From contig CAJUKY010000019.1 in the NCBI GenBank assembly GCA_910587055.1, forward strand, positions 1-33,078: DNA of 33,078 bases. Reading direction: 5' to 3'. The position numbers and the translations under genes were made by a program. Under the pieces are notes generated by a model. The model was not told the origin of the DNA. It ran no database searches and saw nothing but the letters and a program-made list of their open reading frames with translations. This document shows, in pieces, positions 28,413 through 33,078 of the stretch; position 1 is the stretch's first letter, and each line of letters begins with the position of its first letter. Origin of the DNA: Candidatus Gastranaerophilales bacterium. Its GTDB lineage: Bacteria; Cyanobacteriota; Vampirovibrionia; Gastranaerophilales; Gastranaerophilaceae.

Positions 28413-28598
28413 ATGAATACTCTTACAATTAGAAAAATTAACGAAACGGATGAAATAAGACTTGTTTATTATTTCAAAAAGGATAAAACATTTTCAGTAG
28501 TTAATTTTTGGAATATTAAAGATATGCCCATAGAAGAATTTTTTAATCGTTTAAAATACGCACAAGATAAAGGTTATAAACTAACATTTGAAGATTAA
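28413..28598 (+). CDS. Small early protein, unknown
   Basis: 61 aa: MNTLTIRKINETDEIRLVYY and then MPIEEFFNRLKYAQDKGYKL. A small alpha/beta protein with no family I recognise. GGAAGGA precedes the ATG. It is the first gene of the plus-strand early region, right after the structured RNA, and a long hairpin follows it. Confidence 0.65.
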   Translation: MNTLTIRKINETDEIRLVYYFKKDKTFSVVNFWNIKDMPIEEFFNRLKYAQDKGYKLTFED

Positions 28599-28633
28599 TT
28601 TTAGGGCGTAGGGGGCGTATGAGCCCTTCCCGT

Positions 28634-28670
28634 GTTATAGAGGGCGGGTACCTGAAAAGCCCTCTATAAC
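28634..28670. repeat. 12-bp perfect inverted repeat in an early gap
   Basis: GTTATAGAGGGC, 13-nt loop, GCCCTCTATAAC. No T run follows, so it is not a standard terminator. It lies in a 305-nt gap (28599-28903) without a gene. The rest of the gap holds two terminators and no other structure that I can support. Confidence 0.6.
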
Positions 28671-28785
28671 CAAAGCAAAATCTTTAACCGTGTCTTTCGT
28701 TTTGTATGTAGTGATTCTGAGTGATTTTTTTCTATGCGGAAGGCACACTTAAGGATTTAACCAAAACCTAAATTCCGTAAACTAT

Positions 28786-28820
28786 GGAGCAGACTCTAAC
28801 TGAATTACTGCTCCGTTTTT
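28786..28820 (+). terminator. Intrinsic terminator, first of two
   Basis: GGAGCAG, 15-nt loop, CTGCTCC, G, TTTTT on the plus strand. Confidence 0.75.
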
Positions 28821-28845
28821 CTTAAAAATTTAACTGGTGATAAGC

Positions 28846-28874
28846 GCCCTCTTTCCTCATTTTGAGGGCTTTTT
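28846..28874 (+). terminator. Intrinsic terminator or attenuator, second of two
   Basis: GCCCTC, 12-nt loop, GAGGGC, TTTTT, 29 nt before the start of the next gene. Two terminators in a row before the early genes would fit antitermination control, or the ends of separate small transcripts. Confidence 0.75.
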
Positions 28875-28903
28875 CTTTGAATAAAATTAGAAAGGATTTA
28901 TAT

Positions 28904-29155
28904 ATGAACAATACAGCTTTTTTGGATGTTCCACGTAAAAGAAAAGCAAAAAATGATGTGGAATTGTTTCCGATAACAAAGCCCAGGCCTACAAGGGTAT
29001 GGGAAGTAAAAGAGATGATAAACAAGCTTTCTCTTTACCAAAAAAGCGCAACTGGTCCGCTTGTTATTTGCTATAAAAAAGCACTGGATGCTTTATGTCA
29101 AATTGACAAATTGGAATTTGAAAAAGAACAAAGGGAAGCGAAAAATGCAGGATAG
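28904..29155 (+). CDS. Early protein, unknown
   Basis: 83 aa from ATG 28904 (MNNTAFLDVPRKRKAKNDVE), chosen because AAAGGA lies in front of it and an upstream TTG falls inside a terminator hairpin. Basic N-terminus, then a helical C-terminal half (VWEVKEMINKLSLYQKSATG). No family recognised. Overlaps the YopX-like gene by 11 nt. Confidence 0.6.
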   Translation: MNNTAFLDVPRKRKAKNDVELFPITKPRPTRVWEVKEMINKLSLYQKSATGPLVICYKKALDALCQIDKLEFEKEQREAKNAG

Positions 29156-29480
29156 GTTTTTCTTTAGGTTTTGGAATAAAATCCATAAACAGATAGAAAG
29201 CTGGGCGGGATGTCATTTATATACTGCTTTCGGTAATACAGACCTTGTGCCTATGCAGTCCACAGGTTTAAAAGATAAAAAAGACCAGCTGATTTATGAG
29301 GGGGATATATTAAAAGATAAATATGGAGCATTACACCCTGTTTCTTGGAATCCTAAAGGATTTTACGAAACCGATACATTTGCACTTGCAGGATTTATTA
29401 AAACTATATCGGAAGATATGGAAGTCGTAGGAAACATTTATGAAAACCCTGAATTGTTGGAGGATGGTAAATGCGAATAA
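29145..29480 (+). CDS. YopX-family protein
   Basis: 111 aa from ATG 29145 with AGGGAAG in front. The motif S-T-G-L-K-D-K-x-x-x-x-I-Y-E-G-D-I-L-K and the C-terminal EVVGNIYENPELLE are the hallmarks of the YopX family, common in early regions of Gram-positive-type phages; molecular role unknown. Overlaps both neighbours, so the three genes are translated as a block. Confidence 0.85.
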   Translation: MQDRFFFRFWNKIHKQIESWAGCHLYTAFGNTDLVPMQSTGLKDKKDQLIYEGDILKDKYGALHPVSWNPKGFYETDTFALAGFIKTISEDMEVVGNIYENPELLEDGKCE

Positions 29481-29626
29481 CAGGTTATAGATGGGGTTCA
29501 ACCGAATTTTACAACCACCTTGAAAGTTATTACACAGAACCCCCTGAAGAATATGAAGATTTTGACCCCGTAGCAGAAGCCGAACTTCAAGCAGAGCAAT
29601 ACGAAGCGATGCTATGGGATATATAA
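29471..29626 (+). CDS. Small acidic early protein
   Basis: 51 aa: MRITGYRWGSTEFYNHLESY, then a Glu/Pro-rich acidic tail (EPPEEYEDFDPV). Overlaps the YopX stop by 10 nt (ATG inside AAATGCGAATAA). No family recognised; acidic, possibly a protein-interaction peptide. Confidence 0.55.
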   Translation: MRITGYRWGSTEFYNHLESYYTEPPEEYEDFDPVAEAELQAEQYEAMLWDI

Positions 29627-29633
29627 ATTTTAG

Positions 29634-29701
29634 CGCGAACACGCGGGAAGGATTTTTTGCCGTTTTGCATTCCGCCGGATAGAACAAATAACGAAAACGG
29701 C
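29634..29701 (+). promoter_or_regulatory. Structured leader before the recT-like gene
   Basis: CGCG, AACA, CGCG (29634-29645), then GCCGTTTT (29659-29666) with AAAACGGC (29694-29701) around a 27-nt loop, in the 101-nt gap before the gene. The second stem is 8 bp and perfect. It could be an operator or a regulatory RNA hairpin. Confidence 0.4.
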
Positions 29702-29727
29702 AATTTATTTGAAGAAAGGTTATAAAA

Positions 29728-30405
29728 ATGCAAAATGATATTGTGACAGCTCCTCAAAATCAACTTGAAGAACTTCAACTACAAAACACCTTAACTGTTT
29801 TTAGCGGGGAAGAAAACTTCCAAAAAGCAATGATAATGGCAACAGAGCTTTCTAAATCGGATTTAATCCCGGCTTCTTATAAAAATAAGCCATCAAACTG
29901 TTTAATTGCAATTGAATTAAGTAATCGGTTAAACCAGAGTCCGTTTTTAATAATGCAGAATATGCATGTTATTAACGGGCGCCCGAGCTGGGCAAGCACC
30001 TTTATAATTTCCTGTATTAATGCAAGCGGGAAGTTTGAAGGATGTTTAAAATTTCAAATGAATGAGGAAATGACCCAGTGCAGAGCTTATGCAGTAGAAA
30101 AAATAACCGGTAAAAAATTAACAAGCCCTTTGGTATCTATGGAAATGGCACAGGCAGAGGGGTGGCTTACAAAAAACGGGTCAAAATGGAAAACAATGCC
30201 TGAATTAATGCTTCGATACAGAGCCGCAGCATTTTTTGGAAGGCTTTATTGCCCTGAAATTATGAACGGAATGCTGACTATGGAAGAAGCTAAAGATATT
30301 AAAACATTATCTGATAACAATGTAACCAATGTCTTTGAAGATGTTGAAATTGTGAATCCAAAGGAGTTATCTGAAAATGAGACTAAACAGCAAAAATTAT
30401 TATAG
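29728..30405 (+). CDS. RecT-like single-strand annealing protein
   Basis: 225 aa. ENFQKAMIMATELSKSDLIP, SPFLIMQNMHVINGRPSWAS, then KTMPELMLRYRAAAFFGRLY: this set, especially the MQN-x-x-V-I-x-G-R-P-S-W motif and the RYRAAAFF motif, is that of the phage recombinases annotated as RecT-like. It would anneal complementary DNA strands during recombination and repair of phage DNA. AAAGG ribosome site; the gene overlaps the exonuclease gene by 29 nt, a pairing typical of exonuclease/annealase modules. Confidence 0.75.
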   Translation: MQNDIVTAPQNQLEELQLQNTLTVFSGEENFQKAMIMATELSKSDLIPASYKNKPSNCLIAIELSNRLNQSPFLIMQNMHVINGRPSWASTFIISCINASGKFEGCLKFQMNEEMTQCRAYAVEKITGKKLTSPLVSMEMAQAEGWLTKNGSKWKTMPELMLRYRAAAFFGRLYCPEIMNGMLTMEEAKDIKTLSDNNVTNVFEDVEIVNPKELSENETKQQKLL

Positions 30406-31171
30406 CTCTAAAGCCAATTGGGAATATTTAAGCGTTTCTCAGTATAAAGATTTTTGCGGTTCTCTTGGTGAAGCAGGATGTGAAGCAAAAGCAATGGCTA
30501 AGCTTAAAGGTGAATGGCAAGATGAAATCACAACTGCAATGCTTATCGGTTCCTATGTGGATGCTTGGTTTGAAGGAACACTTAATCAATTTGCCGAAAA
30601 CACTCCGGAGCTTTTTAATAAAAACGGAACACTTAAAGCCGATTTTATAAAGGCAAACGAAATTATAGAAAGGGTTAAAAAAGACCCTCTTTTTATGAAA
30701 TATATGTCCGGGAAAAAACAAAAAATAATGAGTGTGGAACTCTTTAATACAAAATGGAAAATAAAGATGGATAGTTATTATCCTGAAAAATGTATTGTTG
30801 ATCTTAAAGTGGTTAAAGATATCCATGAAAGCAAATATGTTAAAGACTATGGTCACACTAATTTTATTGACTATTGGGGCTATGACATACAAGGAGCCGT
30901 TTATCAGGAAGTTGTTAGGCTGAAGACTGGAAAACTTCTTCCCTTTTATATTGCCTGCGTTGATAAACAAAAAGTATCGGATTTAGCGGTGGTTCAGGTA
31001 GATAATATACATCTTGAACAGGCGCTAATAGAAGTAGCAGGGAATGTCCAGAGGATTTTAGACTTAAAAACAGGAAAAGTTGAACCTGACCGGTGCGAAA
31101 AATGCGATTACTGCAAGCTAACAAAAAAACTTGCAGGTCCTGTTCATTATTCTGAATTGATTGAAAGATAA
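30377..31171 (+). CDS. PD-(D/E)XK exonuclease (DUF3799-like), partner of the RecT-like protein
   Basis: 264 aa. TWE-x-S-x-S-Q-Y type start (WEYLSVSQYKDF), then the nuclease core: KWKIKMDSYYPEKCIVDLKV with catalytic D and D-x-K, a following GYDIQGAVYQEV (QxxxY motif), and a C-terminal Cys cluster CEKCDYCK. A 5'-3' exonuclease that makes single strands for the annealing protein is the known role of this pairing. AAGGAG 11 nt before ATG 30377. Confidence 0.8.
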   Translation: MRLNSKNYYSSKANWEYLSVSQYKDFCGSLGEAGCEAKAMAKLKGEWQDEITTAMLIGSYVDAWFEGTLNQFAENTPELFNKNGTLKADFIKANEIIERVKKDPLFMKYMSGKKQKIMSVELFNTKWKIKMDSYYPEKCIVDLKVVKDIHESKYVKDYGHTNFIDYWGYDIQGAVYQEVVRLKTGKLLPFYIACVDKQKVSDLAVVQVDNIHLEQALIEVAGNVQRILDLKTGKVEPDRCEKCDYCKLTKKLAGPVHYSELIER

Positions 31172-31191
31172 ATATCACAAAGGAATTATAA

Positions 31192-31416
31192 ATGGCAAGA
31201 AAAGGTATAAATGCCCTCGGTATATTCCCTCCTCCCAGAGGCTGGTCAAAAGAGGGAATTTATTGTTTTAAAAGACGCTGCGTCTGCGAGGGGTGCAAAT
31301 ATAACGGAACTTTTGAAAGCATTAAGCATTGCCAGATGAAAGCATCAGTGCTTGAAATGGTAAGGCGTTTCGGTATTCCTTCAAAAGATGATTCAAGATT
31401 TATAAAAAGTAATTAG
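31192..31416 (+). CDS. Small Cys-rich early protein
   Basis: 74 aa. MARKGINALGIFPPPRGWSK and a Cys block CFKRRCVCEGCKYNG (four Cys in 12 residues, a fifth in HCQMK), probably a zinc finger. AAAGGA before the ATG. Position between the exonuclease and the replication protein is typical of small early DNA-binding proteins; role unknown. Confidence 0.65.
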   Translation: MARKGINALGIFPPPRGWSKEGIYCFKRRCVCEGCKYNGTFESIKHCQMKASVLEMVRRFGIPSKDDSRFIKSN

Positions 31417-31428
31417 AAAGATTTAGTT

Positions 31429-32127
31429 ATGGCGAGAAAAGAAAAATTGACGGTTGATTATTTCCCTCATTTTTCAGGTAAAAAATCTTTATATATTATA
31501 GAGCAAAATTTCGGTAATGACGGCTATGCTGTAGTATATAAAAACTTTGAGCTTTTAGCCGATTCAGATTTTCATTTTATGGATGTCACAGACCCTGCTA
31601 CCCTTGCATATAATGCGGCAAGGTGCAGAGTAAGTGAAGAAAAATATCTTCAAATAGTTAAATTGCTTGTTAAATTAGGCACTTATGATGAAGAGTTATT
31701 TGATAAATTCGGAATCATTTTTTCACAAAGTTTTGTAGACAACATCGCAGATGCATACAGAAACAGAAAAACTGATTTTATAAATTCAAATGAATTAAAA
31801 AATATCTTACGTAAGAAATGTCAAAAAACGACCGAAAATAAAATAACTTACGTAAGAAATTCCAAAAATAATACAAAAAATGGTCAATCTTACGTAAGAA
31901 ATCCACAAATAAAAGAAAAGAAAATAAAAGAAAAAGAAAATACTCCCCCTATATCCCCCAAAGAAAATTTAAAAAATCAGGAGGAGGAAATTTCTTCTTT
32001 TTCTTCTGAAGAAAATTTGAATTTGATTCCTACAGTGGAAAATTTTGACCCCGTAGAAGCGGGAATACAAGCTGCACTTGAAGACATAAAGGAGGAAAAA
32101 GGACGTGGAAGCCCCGAAATTAAATAA
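31429..32127 (+). CDS. Replisome organiser / replication initiator (Lin1244/DUF4373-like N-terminus)
   Basis: 232 aa. The N-terminal half (VDYFPHFSGKKSLYIIEQNF, YNAARCRVSEEKYLQIVKLL, YDEELFDKFGIIFSQSFVDN) matches Lin1244/Lin1753-type DNA-replication initiator domains of temperate phages (winged helix). The second half is low-complexity Lys/Glu/Asn. Three identical CTTACGTAAG boxes lie inside the coding DNA (31806-31902), so the gene very likely contains its own origin, as with lambda O. Weak ribosome site AAAG; an acidic tail ends the protein. Confidence 0.75.
   Translation: MARKEKLTVDYFPHFSGKKSLYIIEQNFGNDGYAVVYKNFELLADSDFHFMDVTDPATLAYNAARCRVSEEKYLQIVKLLVKLGTYDEELFDKFGIIFSQSFVDNIADAYRNRKTDFINSNELKNILRKKCQKTTENKITYVRNSKNNTKNGQSYVRNPQIKEKKIKEKENTPPISPKENLKNQEEEISSFSSEENLNLIPTVENFDPVEAGIQAALEDIKEEKGRGSPEIK
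31806..31902 (+). other. Replication origin iterons
   Basis: CTTACGTAAGAAAT occurs three times: 31806-31819, 31847-31860, 31889-31902, with periods of 41 and 42 nt (about four helical turns). Each contains the 10-bp palindrome CTTACGTAAG. The first copy is in a different reading frame from the other two, so the DNA and not the peptide is conserved. An A-rich run (31907-31942), a likely unwinding element, follows. Confidence 0.8.
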
Positions 32128-32494
32128 CTTGAAAGATTTTCTTGAGTGGCTTTTTAGTGAATATAATGTGCCTGAAAGCTCTCAATTTAAACTTTCAAAA
32201 GAGTATGCTGCAAAACTGCCCCAAGAAAATTGCGACTTTGAATACCTGAAAAAATGCATTGAAACTGAATGGAAATGCCACAGAACAAAAAGTAAATTAC
32301 CTTACACAGGCTGGCTGAATTATCATATACAACCGATACCAAACAAGAATAATCCTACGCAAAAATTACTGCAAGAGTATCGGGAAATTGGGGCGCAAAT
32401 TGATAAAAACCGGCCCAAAATTGTAGCAATGATACGAGAGAAAATGAACTCTTATCGTAAAAAACTGGGAAAACCTATAAAGGAGTATGAGTGA
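32105..32494 (+). CDS. Replication-region protein, helicase-loader-position
   Basis: 129 aa from GTG 32105 with AAGGAGG about 9 nt before it; it overlaps the organiser gene by 23 nt. Helical protein: LKDFLEWLFSEYNVPESSQF and a basic C-terminal part with MIREKMNSYRKKLGKPIKEY. No Walker motif, so not an ATPase-type loader, but it is in the position where phages often encode a helicase-loading or helicase-recruiting protein. Family not recognised. Confidence 0.55.
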   Translation: MEAPKLNNLKDFLEWLFSEYNVPESSQFKLSKEYAAKLPQENCDFEYLKKCIETEWKCHRTKSKLPYTGWLNYHIQPIPNKNNPTQKLLQEYREIGAQIDKNRPKIVAMIREKMNSYRKKLGKPIKEYE

Positions 32495-32805
32495 TGTTTT
32501 TAGCTGAACTTTTAACCGAAAATGACAGGGAAAACCTGAAAAAAATAAAATCTCAATGCGACAGAATTCTTTACTGTCTTGAAAAATTCGGGAAAATTAC
32601 CGTAAATGACTGCGTGTATGCTCTCGGAATTGCAGCAGGGCCAAGAAGAATTAAGGATTTGAGAGACAAACACAATATCCCGATTGAAAGCATTCCAAGG
32701 AAAGGTAAAAATCGTTGGGGTGATAAAAATACACCTTATGTTGAATATACGCTTGATACCGATAAATATACGGAATTCAAGTATTTTGGAGGGAAATATG
32801 CTTAA
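32494..32805 (+). CDS. Winged-helix DNA-binding protein
   Basis: 103 aa starting ATG 32494 (TGATG overlap with the previous stop; AAAGGAG in front). LKKIKSQCDRILYCLEKFGK, ITVNDCVYALGIAAGPRRIK, and a C-terminal strand pair VEYTLDTDKYTEF suggest a winged helix. The recognition-helix-like segment is followed by LRDKHNIPIESI. Probably a regulator or replication accessory protein. It overlaps the next gene by 8 nt. Confidence 0.6.
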   Translation: MFLAELLTENDRENLKKIKSQCDRILYCLEKFGKITVNDCVYALGIAAGPRRIKDLRDKHNIPIESIPRKGKNRWGDKNTPYVEYTLDTDKYTEFKYFGGKYA

Positions 32806-32980
32806 TAAAAACACAGGGCATACGGCTTCTCAAGCGAGTTTAAAACAAATGTGCAAAAATTGCACATTTGTACAAACCACAATATTTCCTGATTTAATCC
32901 GCTGTAAATGTGATAAATCAAGTGTAACAAGGCGTGCGGATGGATTTTGTATTTTATTTAAAGAGAAAGAGGAAAGATAA
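32798..32980 (+). CDS. Small Cys-rich protein, metal-binding candidate
   Basis: 60 aa from ATG 32798 with GGAGGG before it. Cys at KMCKNCTFVQ, RCKCDK and DGFC: a C-x2-C ... C-x-C ... C layout that would bind zinc or an iron-sulfur cluster. Name and role unknown. Start chosen by the ribosome site and its overlap with the preceding gene. Confidence 0.6.
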   Translation: MLNKNTGHTASQASLKQMCKNCTFVQTTIFPDLIRCKCDKSSVTRRADGFCILFKEKEER

Positions 32981-33078
32981 ATGAATTTAATTAATTATTT
33001 GAACAAATTTGGCATTCACTATACAGTTGAAACAAATGGAGGCCTCACAGTAGGAGGATGGTTAGACCTCAGCGATAC
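32981..33078 (+). CDS. Partial gene cut by the right edge
   Basis: Starts MNLINYLNKFGIHYTVETNG and continues GLTVGGWLDLSDT before the window ends; no stop. GAGGAAAG is 7 nt before the ATG. The L-T-V-G-G-x-L-D-L-S-D-T run is a repeat unit of beta-helix/leucine-rich repeat-type phage proteins, so a longer repeat protein may continue to the right. Confidence 0.5.
   Translation, partial: MNLINYLNKFGIHYTVETNGGLTVGGWLDLSD

Noticed and set aside
30428..30970. Minus-strand ORF of 180 codons opposite the exonuclease gene
   Set aside because: Composition and position are those of a reverse-strand shadow of a well-supported gene; no ribosome site.
1..33078. Integrase, CI-like repressor, transposase or CRISPR array
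   Set aside because: I looked on both strands for the usual motifs (tyrosine recombinase R-H-R-Y, serine recombinase, DDE transposase, regularly spaced 25-40 nt repeats) and found none. The integrase is presumably to the right of the window.

Overview
The window is most of a prophage with a contractile tail (XkdK/PBSX-type myovirus architecture) in a low-GC bacterium that uses strong Shine-Dalgarno (SD) sites. The left boundary is visible: positions 10-42 are the 5' half of a tRNA-Ser that stops being tRNA-like in the anticodon arm and runs into AT-rich phage DNA with a tandem 11-bp repeat, an att-type junction. No integrase and no second att site are in the window, so the element continues past the right edge. 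The host cannot be identified securely. The tail genes resemble Firmicutes PBSX-type modules, while the secreted accessory proteins (Adhesin_E-like, secreted PD-(D/E)XK-like) would also suit a Gram-negative-type gut bacterium.

Layout. (1) 1-900: att region and one unknown plus-strand gene. (2) 925-23196, minus strand: the late region, read from high to low coordinates. Its order is small terminase-like protein, large terminase, portal, minor head protein, scaffold, HK97-fold capsid, connector genes, tail terminator, sheath, tube, tail chaperones (with a programmed -1 frameshift), tape measure, an inserted six-gene cassette (9178-11981), LysM and baseplate genes, tail fibre, a permuted-papain-like protein, a membrane protein and an amidase endolysin. 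(3) 23287-27753: accessory and control genes, including a secreted nuclease-like protein, an AbrB-like/ribbon-helix-helix (RHH) divergent pair, Adhesin_E and zinc-ribbon morons, and an RHH/RHH divergent pair with periodic operators. (4) 27772-28398: a long non-coding stretch rich in compatible stems, best read as a large structured RNA on the plus strand. (5) 28413-33078, plus strand: early genes, including YopX-like, RecT-like and DUF3799-like exonuclease genes, a replisome organiser carrying three origin iterons, a winged-helix protein and small Cys-rich proteins.

The most interesting signal is regulatory. Seven minus-strand sites upstream of late genes (about 23.25, 21.38, 19.05, 16.16, 12.02, 9.13 and 5.07 kb) share a GCCCGATTTT-like box. 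In all seven a -10-like hexamer starts exactly 17 nt from the first C. No -35 box is evident. Several of these hexamers lie only 6-7 nt before an ATG, which predicts leaderless mRNAs. A 95-aa sigma-region-4/HTH-like protein (11694-11981) has a near-consensus sigma70 promoter and one copy of the box, so it is the natural candidate for the late activator, with positive feedback. This is a model from sequence alone. The cassette it heads also has its own promoter and terminator, and sits where PBSX-type phages usually go straight from tape measure to LysM protein.
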